This document shows, piece by piece, positions 1 through 8,021 of a stretch of 27,754 nucleotides of DNA. Position 1 is the first letter of the stretch. Each line of letters begins with the position of its first letter. The notes under the pieces are model-generated. The model worked only from the letters and a program-made list of their open reading frames with translations, did not search any database and was not told where the DNA came from. The position numbers and the translations under genes were made by a program. The DNA is from Nitrospirae bacterium RBG_13_39_12 (GTDB lineage: Bacteria; Nitrospirota; Thermodesulfovibrionia; Thermodesulfovibrionales; SM23-35). The stretch is taken from the NCBI GenBank assembly GCA_001805125.1, contig MHEF01000023.1, positions 14,634 to 42,387 of the forward strand, read 5' to 3'.

Positions 1-2
1 GT

Positions 3-329
3 TTGAGGGAGCACGGCATAGAACCGGGTGATGTGAAAGGATATGAAAGAGAAGAATATACACATATGGGGATAGCATCTGCAGTTCTTACAGGAGTTGC
101 CGATACCGGTCTTGCAATACTTGCAGCTGCAAGAGCTTTAAATCTGGACTTCATTCCGGTAGCAAAAGAAAGGTATGACATTGCGATTCCATACAAGTTT
201 TTTGAAACGGAGATGCTGCAAAATATACTGAATATTATAAGGAAAGATACTGAATTCAGGGTGATGGTAACAAAACTTGGAGGATATGATATTACAGATA
301 TGGGGAAGGTTCTGTATGAAGGGCGCTGA
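3..329 (+). CDS. PBP-like substrate-binding domain protein, 3' end only (MoeA-associated type)
   Basis: The reading frame is open to the left edge of the window, so only the last 108 or so residues are present and the TTG at position 3 is not a real start. The fragment reads GYEREEYTHMGIASAV, then GVADTGLAILAAARALNLDF, then IPVAKERYDIAIP. This pattern belongs to the PBP-like (periplasmic-binding-protein fold) domain found alone or fused behind molybdopterin biosynthesis protein MoeA, where it is thought to bind molybdate or a related ligand. The domain assignment is from memory of the family pattern. Whether a MoeA domain precedes it cannot be seen here. It ends 26 bases before the convergent LysM-NlpC/P60 gene, with no clear terminator hairpin between them. 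Confidence 0.75.
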   Translation: MREHGIEPGDVKGYEREEYTHMGIASAVLTGVADTGLAILAAARALNLDFIPVAKERYDIAIPYKFFETEMLQNILNIIRKDTEFRVMVTKLGGYDITDMGKVLYEGR

Positions 330-355
330 TGTTATCCTGTGTCCTGAAGCTCTGG

Positions 356-1480
356 CTAACCTTCTTTCATAGATTCTTCTTTTTCGTAATTACTGCTGAT
401 GAGTCTCTTCGCACCTATAAATCTTTTGAGATAATACGGGGTATTGAGGCTGTCAATTGTGACCTTCCTCCCTCTTGACGATGCATGTATGAACAGGTTG
501 TTCCCCATATAAATTCCAACATGTGAAGGGAAGGATGCATAGGTTCTGAAAAATACGAGGTCTCCGATGGAAAGCTCATCGCTGTCAACAGGTTCACCTT
601 CCTTAAACTGCGCCCTTGCCGATCGCGGAAGATTTATACCGACAAGTCTGTAAACCTTCTGAACATATGCTGAGCAGTCAATACCCATCAGGCTGCTACC
701 GCCAAACCTGTAAGGAATATTTATTAATTTTTTTGCAAATATGATAAGTCTGTCTTTCATCCCAGTCTCACTGGTTTCTTCTGATTCATTTGCTTTTTCA
801 AGTTCTTCATTCAGGTGATTCTGTGAGAGCATTGTTTTATAAATTTTTGGTTCATCCGTCTCAACATCATGGGCTAAAAAGATTTTTTGTCCCGGCTTTA
901 AGGTTTTTGTTTTAAGGCTGTTGAGAACTTTAAGTTCTTTAACAGACATGTTGAATCTCTTTGCAATAATCCAGAGATTATCGCCTTTTTTTACTGTGTA
1001 GGAAGACATTGGGTCAATCTGATTAATGAGAAGTTTTTGCCCTTTTATTATTTTCGCTGATCTTAGATTATTCATCTTCTTGAGGTTGCTTACAGGTGTT
1101 GAGTATTTTTTTGATAAAGACAACAAAGTGTCGCCTTTTTTTACTATGTGAAATTGGGAACTATCAGGACGTTTAACTTTTTTATTGCTGTCCGGGCTGT
1201 GCTTTTTACTTTTATTTTGAACCAGCTCAATTTTCTTATTTTTGGAATTTTTATTTGAAGGTATGGTTATCTTTGTGCCGGGTCTAAGATATTTTGGCTT
1301 TATGTTGTTGGTATTTATAATATCACGTGCACTGACATTAAACTTCCTGGCAATTGTACGAGGATTATCTCCTTTTTTTATAACATAATATGTATCGGCG
1401 TAAATACTGCCTGAAAATAATAACGTAAGTATGATAGCAGCGATAAAGAAATATAGCTTTTTAATATGCACCTCTTGCAT
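356..1480 (-). CDS. Exported LysM-NlpC/P60 peptidoglycan endopeptidase
   Basis: A 374-residue secreted cell-wall hydrolase, expected to cut peptide stems of peptidoglycan. Residues 8-28 are a hydrophobic signal segment (LYFFIAAIILTLLFSGSIYA). Three LysM modules follow at about 31-75, 110-153 and 160-203, each starting Y/F-x-V/I-x-KKGD; they bind glycan strands. After an acidic linker comes an NlpC/P60 domain (about 243-362) with the expected catalytic Cys269 (GIDCSA), His320 (SHVGIYMG) and His332 (FIHASS), so it looks active. The ATG overlaps the stop of scpB by one base (TGATG), suggesting translational coupling and shared transcription. Its pairing with a chromosome segregation gene may tie wall remodelling to division, which is inference. 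It ends in TAG. Confidence 0.9.
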   Translation of the reverse strand: MQEVHIKKLYFFIAAIILTLLFSGSIYADTYYVIKKGDNPRTIARKFNVSARDIINTNNIKPKYLRPGTKITIPSNKNSKNKKIELVQNKSKKHSPDSNKKVKRPDSSQFHIVKKGDTLLSLSKKYSTPVSNLKKMNNLRSAKIIKGQKLLINQIDPMSSYTVKKGDNLWIIAKRFNMSVKELKVLNSLKTKTLKPGQKIFLAHDVETDEPKIYKTMLSQNHLNEELEKANESEETSETGMKDRLIIFAKKLINIPYRFGGSSLMGIDCSAYVQKVYRLVGINLPRSARAQFKEGEPVDSDELSIGDLVFFRTYASFPSHVGIYMGNNLFIHASSRGRKVTIDSLNTPYYLKRFIGAKRLISSNYEKEESMKEG

Positions 1481-2010
1481 CAGGCTGCTTCCTCCCGTAT
1501 TAAATCTTTGAGAGTCGGCAACTCAGTAAGGTCTTTTAACCCGAAATACTGTAAAAATTCCCTGGTTGTCCCGTAAAGAAATGGCCTGCCAGGGACCTCT
1601 TTGCGCCCCATTATCTTTATGAGCCTTTTTTCGAGAAGAGTTCTGACAGCGCTGTCAGAATTCACACCTCTGATCTGTTCAATCTCGACCTTAATTAATG
1701 GTTGCTTGTATGCAATTATTGAAAGGGTTTCAAGGGCAGGCATTGACAGCCTTGTTGACATATGTGAACTTTTGAACTTCTTTATCCATTCTGACAACTC
1801 AGGATTTGTAACCATCTGATATCCGTTGGCAATTTCGACTATCAGCACTCCTGCATTCCGTTCCTGGTATTCCATAATAAGTTCATCCATAAGCGTTTTT
1901 ATTTCAGATTCGGGAAGCTCTGTTACTTCTTTTAAAATAGGAACAGTTAATAATTCTCCTGACAAAAACAGGATTGCTTCAAGAACTGATTTCTTTTCTC
2001 TTTCTTCCAT
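1480..2010 (-). CDS. scpB: Segregation and condensation protein B
   Basis: A 176-residue ScpB, the small kleisin-associated subunit that works with ScpA and SMC in the bacterial condensin to compact and segregate chromosomes. The family core is clear: ALETLSIIAYKQP, then IEQIRGVNSDSAVRTLLEKR, then GRPFLYGTTREFLQYFGL and a DLTELP tail. These form the two winged-helix halves of ScpB. Length is normal. In many bacteria scpA lies directly upstream; here the upstream side is a divergent promoter region, so scpA must lie elsewhere. It is first in a two-gene unit with the LysM-NlpC/P60 gene and has a plausible sigma-70 promoter at 2055-2082. Confidence 0.95.
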   Translation of the reverse strand: MEEREKKSVLEAILFLSGELLTVPILKEVTELPESEIKTLMDELIMEYQERNAGVLIVEIANGYQMVTNPELSEWIKKFKSSHMSTRLSMPALETLSIIAYKQPLIKVEIEQIRGVNSDSAVRTLLEKRLIKIMGRKEVPGRPFLYGTTREFLQYFGLKDLTELPTLKDLIREEAA

Positions 2011-2054
2011 AAAAACCTTTTAAATATAACAGTAATTTACACAAAATTTCAATT

Positions 2055-2082
2055 ATTATATTTGGAGAGTGTTTCTTGTCAC
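2055..2082 (-). promoter_or_regulatory. Predicted sigma-70 promoter for scpB
   Basis: On the minus strand, GTGACA (2077-2082) and TATAAT (2055-2060) are separated by 16 bases, five of six and six of six matches to consensus. The start codon of scpB lies about 45 bases downstream. This is a motif match only. Confidence 0.55.
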
Positions 2083-2144
2083 GGGTACAATCTGCTTGAC
2101 GGAATGTTTATGTTATATCCTTTCTCAACTTTTCAAAGTGTTTT

Positions 2145-2153
2145 TGTTATAAT
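2145..2153 (+). promoter_or_regulatory. Extended -10 promoter for the REC-PAS gene
   Basis: TGTTATAAT is a perfect extended -10 element (TGn plus TATAAT). No good -35 hexamer is visible, which is usual for this promoter type. A start near 2160 would leave a leader of about 90 bases before the ATG at 2250. The scpB promoter lies back to back about 60 bases away. Confidence 0.5.
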
Positions 2154-2249
2154 TTAACACATGTTGTTTCGATTCGAATGCTGTAAAATAACCGGGATAG
2201 GTTCACGGTATCTTTCATTATTGATTGAAATCAGAATAGGAATTTTAAA

Positions 2250-3161
2250 ATGATAGAGTCAAAATCAGGAAGATTGCTGATAGTAGATGATGAAATTGAT
2301 TTAGTGAAATCTCTCTGCGATATCCTGACAGAAGTTGGTTACGAGACAGTAGGGTTCTCGTCCGGCAAGGATGCATTGAAAGCATTGAAAGAACAGGACT
2401 TCGATCTTCTTTTATCAGATCTTGTGATGCCCGAAATTGACGGTATTACACTATTACGTTCTGCACTTCAGATAAAACCTAATCTTATCGGTATCATTTT
2501 GACTGGAAAGGGTACGATCAAGTCTGCTGTTGATGCTATGAAAATAGGAGCGTTTGACTGCATTCTGAAACCTTTTAAATTGATGGATCTCCTGGTGGTA
2601 CTGAACCGTGCGATTGAGATGCGGAGGTTACGTGAAGAAGAAGAAAAATACCGGACCATGTTTGAAAAAGCGATAGAGGGTATTTATCAAATTACCCCTA
2701 ACGGTATATATATTGCTTCTAATATTGCTTTTGCACGCATCCTGGGATATGAATCACCCGGGGACCTGATGAATGTTCTTAACAATACAGATTATCAACT
2801 TTATGTAGAACCTGACAGGCGCGCAGAGTTCGTCCGCCAGCTGCAGGAAAAAGGCTCTGTTTCGGGATTTGAAACCCAGTTTTATAGAAGAGACGGCAAT
2901 AAAATATGGGTTTCGGAGAACGCTATTGCTATACAAGATGTAAACGGAAAGCCGCTCTACTATAAAGGCTCAGTCGAGGATATAACCGGGCGGAAGCAGC
3001 TGGAGACAGAACACAAAAAAAGAATTCAGGAGCTTGAGGATTTTTGCAAGAGAAGTTTTGAAAGTGAGTTGAAAGTGGTAGAACTTGAGAAGGAGTTGGA
3101 AAGTTTAAGAAAAGAGTTATCAAAATGCAAGAAAGATTCATACAGGGGCAGAAAAAAATAA
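2250..3161 (+). CDS. Orphan response regulator with PAS domain and C-terminal coiled coil
   Basis: 303 residues. Residues 7-122 form a receiver (REC) domain with acidic pocket Asp13/Asp14, phospho-acceptor Asp57 (LLLSDLVMP), Thr85 and Lys107 (LKPF), so phosphorylation should be possible. A PAS domain with a PAC-type end follows at about 130-252 (KYRTMFEKAIEGIYQ to GSVEDITGRKQLE). The last 50 residues are heptad-rich, charged and Lys-rich, probably a coiled coil. There is no histidine kinase, ATPase, GGDEF, HD-GYP or DNA-binding domain, so the output is unclear; it may act by protein contact or as a single-domain relay. No kinase gene is adjacent. The start is set by the ATG at 2250, with only a weak ribosome site. 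Confidence 0.85.
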   Translation: MIESKSGRLLIVDDEIDLVKSLCDILTEVGYETVGFSSGKDALKALKEQDFDLLLSDLVMPEIDGITLLRSALQIKPNLIGIILTGKGTIKSAVDAMKIGAFDCILKPFKLMDLLVVLNRAIEMRRLREEEEKYRTMFEKAIEGIYQITPNGIYIASNIAFARILGYESPGDLMNVLNNTDYQLYVEPDRRAEFVRQLQEKGSVSGFETQFYRRDGNKIWVSENAIAIQDVNGKPLYYKGSVEDITGRKQLETEHKKRIQELEDFCKRSFESELKVVELEKELESLRKELSKCKKDSYRGRKK

Positions 3162-3278
3162 AAAAATAAGATGATAAAAACTGCGTTTATATCCTGAATA
3201 AATTAAACGGGACTGTTATTTTAGAAAGATTGTCTCAATTATTAAGATGTGCATAATAGTATTGACTTCAGTTAGTAT

Positions 3279-3343
3279 GTCATTCCCGCTTGTCGGGAAT
3301 CCTTCTTGCTGCGAAGAAAGATGCTGGACAAGCCAGCATGACA
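3279..3343. repeat. Double-hairpin dispersed repeat (TGTCAT family)
   Basis: A 65-base element bounded by TGTCAT and ATGACA. Each end is itself a hairpin: ATTCCCG-CTTGT-CGGGAAT on the left and ATGCTGG-ACAAG-CCAGCAT on the right. Read inward, both ends have the same CTTGT loop but different stems that still pair. A CTTC/GAAG stem lies between them. It sits between the REC-PAS gene and proB. Related ends occur at 8022-8207 and 9728-9814. Confidence 0.75.
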
Positions 3344-3419
3344 AAGTAAATGCACTCAATTCATGTCCAAACTTTTATGAGAACCTTAATATATTATTAC
3401 AGTAAAGGGGTATCCAGAT

Positions 3420-4517
3420 ATGAAAAGGATAGTCATAAAGATCGGAAGTAATATACTTGCTGATTTTAATGAAGGACTGGATACACAAAGGATCTCATCG
3501 ATAGCGCGCGAAATAGCTGAATTGCAGGATATGGGGTATGATGTTGTTATTGTATCTTCAGGGGCTATAGCTGCCGGCATGAAAAAACTGGCTTTAAAGC
3601 AAAAACCAAAAGACATTAAATTCAAGCAGGCTGCAGCAGCGATTGGGCAGAGCAGTCTGATGTGGGCTTATGAGAAGAGTTTTGGAGATTATGGCAGGAA
3701 GGTGGCACAGGTACTGCTGACAAGGGATGTTTTTTCAGACAGAAAAAAATACATTAACTCAAAAAATACAATTCTTACTTTGCTTTCGTATAAGATTATT
3801 CCAATTATAAATGAAAATGATACTGTTGCAACCGATGAAATAATGTTTGGTGATAATGATTTTCTTGCATCCCTTGTTGCAGGACTGATAGAGGCTGAGA
3901 AATTCATAATACTCTCGGATGTTGAGGGGCTTTATACAGAAGATCCGAAACACAGTGCAAAAGCAAAGGTTATTGAACATGTCGAGGAAATAACGCCTGA
4001 AATCGAGAAAATAGCCGGTGGTGCAGAAAGCGCAGTAGGCACAGGGGGGATGTATTCAAAAGTCATTGCAGCAAAAAGGGCAGTAAACCACGGAATCATA
4101 GTCTATATAATCAGTGGAAAAAAAGAAGGGCTGCTCTTATCCCTGATGGGAGGTAAGCACTGTGGCACTGTATTTAAGCCGAAAAAAGAAAAGCTGTCTT
4201 CAAAAAAAGGATGGATTGCCTACGGCAGCCGTTCAAAGGGCAGCATTGTGATAGATGGAGGCGCTGTAAAAGCACTGATACAGGGCGGGAAGAGCCTTCT
4301 TCCTTCCGGCATTATCTCTGTTGAAGGTATTTTTGAGACAGGTGATGCTGTTTACTGCACTGATTCAAAGGGAAGCCGCATTGCCAAAGGTCTGACCAAC
4401 TATTCCTCTTCGGAAATTAATAAAATAAAAGGCAAAAAGACATCTGAGATTGAAAAAGTTCTCGGGTATAAATACTCTGATGAGGCAATCCACAGAGACA
4501 ATTTAGTGTTATTGTAA
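3420..4517 (+). CDS. proB: Glutamate 5-kinase
   Basis: Catalyses the first step of proline synthesis, ATP-dependent phosphorylation of glutamate to glutamyl 5-phosphate, in the cytoplasm. The 365 residues have the usual two parts: an amino acid kinase domain (about 1-255) and a C-terminal PUA domain (about 262-345). Family motifs are present: VIKIGSN at the start (Lys7), VSSGAIAAGM (44-54), NENDTVATDEI (131-141), FGDNDFLASLVA and GTGGMYSKVIAAKRA (207-221). The ATG has an AAAGGGG ribosome site nine bases upstream. No proA or proC is in the window. It is followed by a non-coding gap and the restriction operon, so it is probably transcribed alone or as the end of an upstream unit. Confidence 0.96.
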   Translation: MKRIVIKIGSNILADFNEGLDTQRISSIAREIAELQDMGYDVVIVSSGAIAAGMKKLALKQKPKDIKFKQAAAAIGQSSLMWAYEKSFGDYGRKVAQVLLTRDVFSDRKKYINSKNTILTLLSYKIIPIINENDTVATDEIMFGDNDFLASLVAGLIEAEKFIILSDVEGLYTEDPKHSAKAKVIEHVEEITPEIEKIAGGAESAVGTGGMYSKVIAAKRAVNHGIIVYIISGKKEGLLLSLMGGKHCGTVFKPKKEKLSSKKGWIAYGSRSKGSIVIDGGAVKALIQGGKSLLPSGIISVEGIFETGDAVYCTDSKGSRIAKGLTNYSSSEINKIKGKKTSEIEKVLGYKYSDEAIHRDNLVLL

Positions 4518-4777
4518 CCCTGCCCGGATAGCTTCTTTAGAAGTCATTTTGCTTCAATTTCAACTTATTAGAAAACAGCCCGTTTGATTAATCAACTTAG
4601 GGTATTTTAATTCGTTTGCTCCATTTGCAAGTGACCAGGTTTGGAATACGATAAGAAATAATGATTTTCATTCGAAACATACATTCGGAAGTTTCTTCTC
4701 CTTGAGAAATGTTTAATGTTTACCCCATATAAGTGTATTTATTCGGAATTGAGACGCGACCCACTGTTATTCCCATA
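4518..4777. other. Non-coding gap between proB and the restriction operon
   Basis: No convincing gene. Only a weak five-base hairpin (CTTCT-TT-AGAAG) lies just behind proB, and I see no strong terminator. The sequence becomes AT-rich towards the hsdM promoter. It may mark the left edge of the restriction island, which is inference. Confidence 0.5.
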
Positions 4778-4818
4778 TTTATAGTTTATCTTATTAATTA
4801 TTGATTATAAACTATAAA
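4778..4818. repeat. Perfect 12-bp inverted repeat upstream of the hsdM promoter
   Basis: TTTATAGTTTAT (4778-4789) and ATAAACTATAAA (4807-4818) are exact inverse complements with 17 bases between them. The right arm also contains a tandem ATAAACT heptamer. The repeat ends six bases before the -35 box of the hsdM promoter. The place fits an operator or activator site; an AT-rich UP element is the alternative. Confidence 0.65.
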
Positions 4819-4824
4819 CTATTA

Positions 4825-4853
4825 TTGACAATTGCAAATTATTATGTTATAAA
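4825..4853 (+). promoter_or_regulatory. Near-consensus sigma-70 promoter of the hsd operon
   Basis: TTGACA (4825-4830), a 17-base spacer, then TATAAA (4848-4853), preceded by TG one base upstream (extended -10). Eleven of twelve hexamer positions match. The ATG of hsdM follows 31 bases after the -10, behind an AGAGGA ribosome site. It is one of the best promoter matches in the window. Confidence 0.75.
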
Positions 4854-4884
4854 ATCTCTAACAATCTTAATCTAAGAGGATAAT

Positions 4885-6372
4885 ATGGAAAAAGTAACTT
4901 TAGAAAAACTCAAGGCCCATCTATGGGAATCCGCTAATATCCTACGGGGGAGCATAGATGCATCTGATTATAAGAACTATATTTTTGGGCTTCTTTTTTT
5001 AAAGCGCCTTTCCGATGTATTCGATGAGGAAGGCGAAAGAATGGAAAAAGAAACAAAGGATAAGGAGTTGGCATGGAAAACGCCTGATGAGCATGGGTTT
5101 TTTGTCCCAAAGAAAGCGCACTGGAATCATATCAAAACCAAAACCCAGAATTTGGGAGAACTCCTTAATAAAGCAAACGCAGCTCTCGAAGAAGCCAATG
5201 ATAAAAAGTTGGAAGGAGTTCTGGTTGCCACTGATTTTAATGATAAGGATCGGCTACCTGATGAAATACTATCAAAACTTATTGCCCATTTTTCCAAATT
5301 TTCTCTGAGAAACGACAATTTATCAGACCCTGATATACTTGGCCGTGCATATGAATATTTAATCGAACAATTTGCAGACGATGCAGGGAAAAAAGGAGGG
5401 GAATTTTACACCCCAAAAGAAGTGGTTAAGCTCCTTGTCGAGATACTTGATCCTCAGGAAAGTATGAGGATAAGCGATCCTGCTTGTGGTTCAGGTGGTA
5501 TGTTGATTCAGTCGGTTTTTCATCTTAGAGAAAATAAACAGAACTGGAAAAATGTCTCACTTTATGGTCAGGAAAGGAATATCGGAACGTGGGCAATCTG
5601 CAAGATGAATATGCTCCTTCATGGAATAACAGCCACACTTGAGAAGGGCGATACGCTCAGAAAACCAAGACTTCTAACTAAAAAAAGCAAGCTCAAGGAA
5701 TTTGATATCGTTATTGCAAATCCACCCTTCTCCTTGAAGAACTGGGGATATGAAGAGGCCCAGCATGATTCCTATCGGAGGTTCCGATTTGGAATTCCAC
5801 CTAAAGGCTATGGCGATTACGCATTTGTTCAGCACATGATAGCAACCTTAAATTTCACAGGAAGAGCAGGTGTCGTACTTCCGCATGGTGTACTCTTCCG
5901 TGGAGGGGCAGAAGGAAAAATAAGACAAGGCATACTTGAAGAAGATCTTCTTGATGCAGTAATCGGTCTGCCCCAAAATCTTTTTTATGGAACAGGTATT
6001 CCAGCCTGTCTATTTATTATCAATAAAAACAAACCGAAAGAGCATAAGGGGAAAGTATTTTTCCTCTACGGTGCAAATGATTATCTCGAGGGTAAAAATC
6101 AGAACAAACTCAGAGGGCAGGACATTAAGAAGATTGTTGATGCATACAGGGGCTACAAAGCAATTGACAAGTACTGCTGGGCAGTTTCATTAGATGAAAT
6201 CCGCTCCAATGATTACAACCTCAATATTGCGCGGTATATTGACGTGACTGAAGAAGAAGAGGAGATAGATGTCCATGAAGTTATTAATGAATTGAAAAAC
6301 TTAAAGAAAGAACGGGCTAAGACTGAGAACAAAATGAATGATTTTCTTAAAGAATTAGGGTATAAGATTTAG
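4885..6372 (+). CDS. hsdM: Type I restriction-modification DNA methyltransferase subunit
   Basis: The N6-adenine methyltransferase subunit of a type I restriction-modification enzyme; with HsdS it forms the M2S modification enzyme using S-adenosylmethionine. Of 495 residues, about 8-150 are the helical HsdM N-terminal domain (LWESANILRGSIDASDYKNY). The catalytic domain follows, with GGEFYTP (171-177), AdoMet motif I DPACGSGGM (198-206) and catalytic motif IV NPPF (279-282). The C-terminal part has the usual GVVLPHGVLFRGG and GIPACLF segments and ends in a charged helix that packs on HsdS. The gene looks complete. It is first in the operon; the next gene starts two bases after its TAG. Confidence 0.96.
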   Translation: MEKVTLEKLKAHLWESANILRGSIDASDYKNYIFGLLFLKRLSDVFDEEGERMEKETKDKELAWKTPDEHGFFVPKKAHWNHIKTKTQNLGELLNKANAALEEANDKKLEGVLVATDFNDKDRLPDEILSKLIAHFSKFSLRNDNLSDPDILGRAYEYLIEQFADDAGKKGGEFYTPKEVVKLLVEILDPQESMRISDPACGSGGMLIQSVFHLRENKQNWKNVSLYGQERNIGTWAICKMNMLLHGITATLEKGDTLRKPRLLTKKSKLKEFDIVIANPPFSLKNWGYEEAQHDSYRRFRFGIPPKGYGDYAFVQHMIATLNFTGRAGVVLPHGVLFRGGAEGKIRQGILEEDLLDAVIGLPQNLFYGTGIPACLFIINKNKPKEHKGKVFFLYGANDYLEGKNQNKLRGQDIKKIVDAYRGYKAIDKYCWAVSLDEIRSNDYNLNIARYIDVTEEEEEIDVHEVINELKNLKKERAKTENKMNDFLKELGYKI

Positions 6373-6374
6373 AC

Positions 6375-6974
6375 ATGTTTCAGGACGGGAAAGAAATAGA
6401 GAAAATACTTAGCGCATTGGGAGAACACCTAGATGAAATGAATGCAGCAATACCAGAGTTAGTTGTCTGCGGGGGTTCTGCGCTGAATGTGCTTGGTCTG
6501 GTCAGGCGTGCAACAAAGGATGTTGATGTGGTTGCTTTTACTGAGAGAAATTCCACTGGAAAGATCCATCTCAAAAAGGCAGAGCCGTTTCCACCAGAAC
6601 TCAGCAATGCCTCTCAAAAAGTGGCAAGGGATTTTGACCTCCCTGAAAAATGGCTAAATCCAGGACCAACTTCAGCAGTGGATTTTGGTCTTCCAGAAGG
6701 GCTCATGGAAAGGGTTGAGACAAAAAGATTCGGCAAAAGACTAATAGTTCATTTTCTCAGTCGCTATGATCAGATTTGTTTCAAGCTCTATGCTGCAGTG
6801 GATCAGGGAATGGGAAAGCATTACAGCGACCTCTTGGCATTAGAACCTGTATCAGAGGAGCTGGAAAAAGCTGCACGCTGGAGTATGACTCATGATGTCT
6901 CGGAAAGCTTCAGGCAGATTATTAAAGATTTGTTAAGACATATGGGGTATGAAGATGTCACAGAAAGACTTTAG
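6375..6974 (+). CDS. Nucleotidyltransferase-fold protein (DUF6036/AbiEii-like)
   Basis: 199 residues. Residues 31-53 read VVCGGSALNVLGL then RRATKDVDVV: the GS (34-35) followed by DxD (Asp49, Asp51) is the signature of minimal nucleotidyltransferases. Further on, CFKLYAAVDQGMGKHYSDLLAL (135-156) matches the conserved Lys and Asp-Leu helix seen in DUF6036 and AbiEii-like proteins. In the AbiE and MenT families such enzymes are toxins that modify tRNA or other targets. Whether this one is toxic is inference. It starts two bases after hsdM and overlaps the next gene by up to 26 bases, so it is co-expressed with both. No separate promoter is seen. The DUF6036 assignment is from pattern memory. 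Confidence 0.75.
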   Translation: MFQDGKEIEKILSALGEHLDEMNAAIPELVVCGGSALNVLGLVRRATKDVDVVAFTERNSTGKIHLKKAEPFPPELSNASQKVARDFDLPEKWLNPGPTSAVDFGLPEGLMERVETKRFGKRLIVHFLSRYDQICFKLYAAVDQGMGKHYSDLLALEPVSEELEKAARWSMTHDVSESFRQIIKDLLRHMGYEDVTERL

Positions 6975-7998
6975 AGACACATTCCTTAACAATATAATTG
7001 ATTTTTTATGGAGGCAGTGGTCTGCAATCGGTGTCCTTGGCGAAGCCAGAGCCAAAGAATCCTGGGTTATCGACCCTGAAGCCTTACTCGTCTTGACTCT
7101 TGATATAGGACGCTATGAACCGAGGCTTTTTGATGAAGTAATGGACTGGCTTGTGACGAACGGGTACTGGATTGATATTCAGAGACTAAGAGGGATACTC
7201 AGAGAAAGCACAGATGAAACATGCCGTCTTATGGGCGCTGTATCGGAATTTCTTTCTTCACAGGGATTAGAGAGAAAATGGAACAATCTTGCTAAACTTT
7301 GTTACAAAAACATACCCAAAGAACGGGAACCCTTATTTAAACTGAGATATATAGAAAAACATATAGAAGGGATTGCGGGTATTCCTGTTGACGAGCGATT
7401 TTTAAAATATAAATTGTTCCGAACTCTATTAACCCCGAGTAAAAAATCAAGGGAAGTAATACCAACAGCAGAATCAAATATAAGGTTCATGCTCCGAGCG
7501 CTTTTTGGAGTCGGAAGCCGCGCTGAATGTGTCCTCTACCTGTTAACCCACGATGCCGGTCACCCTTCTGAAGTTGCAAAGGCAATCGGTCTATCTGTCA
7601 GGGGAACGCAGGATGCATTAATAGACTTATCTAAATCAGGGCTTGTGCTTACGCGAATAAAGGGAAAAAGGAAAATCGAGTACTGGCTTTCGCAGGAAAG
7701 ATGGTGGGAGTTTTTATCAAAAGGCAGTTATGGGGAGATAAAGAGACCTGTATGGTTAGACTGGATTGCACTTTTTGAGGCGTTATCAAAAGTATGGGCC
7801 GTACTTTTGGAAATAGGGAAAACAAAATCAGAATATATAAAGAGTTCAAAGCTCAGAGATGCAATGGAGATTGTCGGGAATGAATTCGCACAAAGCGGCA
7901 TTGATATTCCGCCGATTCCGGGGCGCGGTGTAAGACCGGAGAACTACGAAAAAGCTTTTAGAGAATTTATAATCAGGGTGTTCGGGGTGGAAGAATAG
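6949..7998 (+). CDS. Winged-helix protein partner of the nucleotidyltransferase
   Basis: 349 residues, no family recognised with confidence. Residues about 190-248 form a winged-helix DNA-binding domain: helix SRAECVLYLLTHD, recognition part PSEVAKAIGLSVRGTQDALI, then a wing with TRIKGKRKIEYWLS. This resembles ArsR/MarR-like folds. The N-terminal 180 residues are Trp-rich and helical with no known motif; the C-terminal 100 residues are also helical. Start choice: ATG 6949 or ATG 6955; GGGG at 6944-6947 is better spaced for 6955. It overlaps the nucleotidyltransferase gene, a typical toxin-antitoxin arrangement. It could be the antitoxin and autoregulator, as AbiEi is for AbiEii, although gene order is the reverse of AbiE. 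Role is inferred from context. Confidence 0.7.
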   Translation: MKMSQKDFRDTFLNNIIDFLWRQWSAIGVLGEARAKESWVIDPEALLVLTLDIGRYEPRLFDEVMDWLVTNGYWIDIQRLRGILRESTDETCRLMGAVSEFLSSQGLERKWNNLAKLCYKNIPKEREPLFKLRYIEKHIEGIAGIPVDERFLKYKLFRTLLTPSKKSREVIPTAESNIRFMLRALFGVGSRAECVLYLLTHDAGHPSEVAKAIGLSVRGTQDALIDLSKSGLVLTRIKGKRKIEYWLSQERWWEFLSKGSYGEIKRPVWLDWIALFEALSKVWAVLLEIGKTKSEYIKSSKLRDAMEIVGNEFAQSGIDIPPIPGRGVRPENYEKAFREFIIRVFGVEE

Positions 7999-8021
7999 TT
8001 GTGCTTGAAGACAGCAAGCTC

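Noticed and set aside
2096..2118. TTGACG with TTATAT as a promoter for the REC-PAS gene
   Set aside because: The spacer is only 11 bases; the extended -10 at 2145-2153 is much better.
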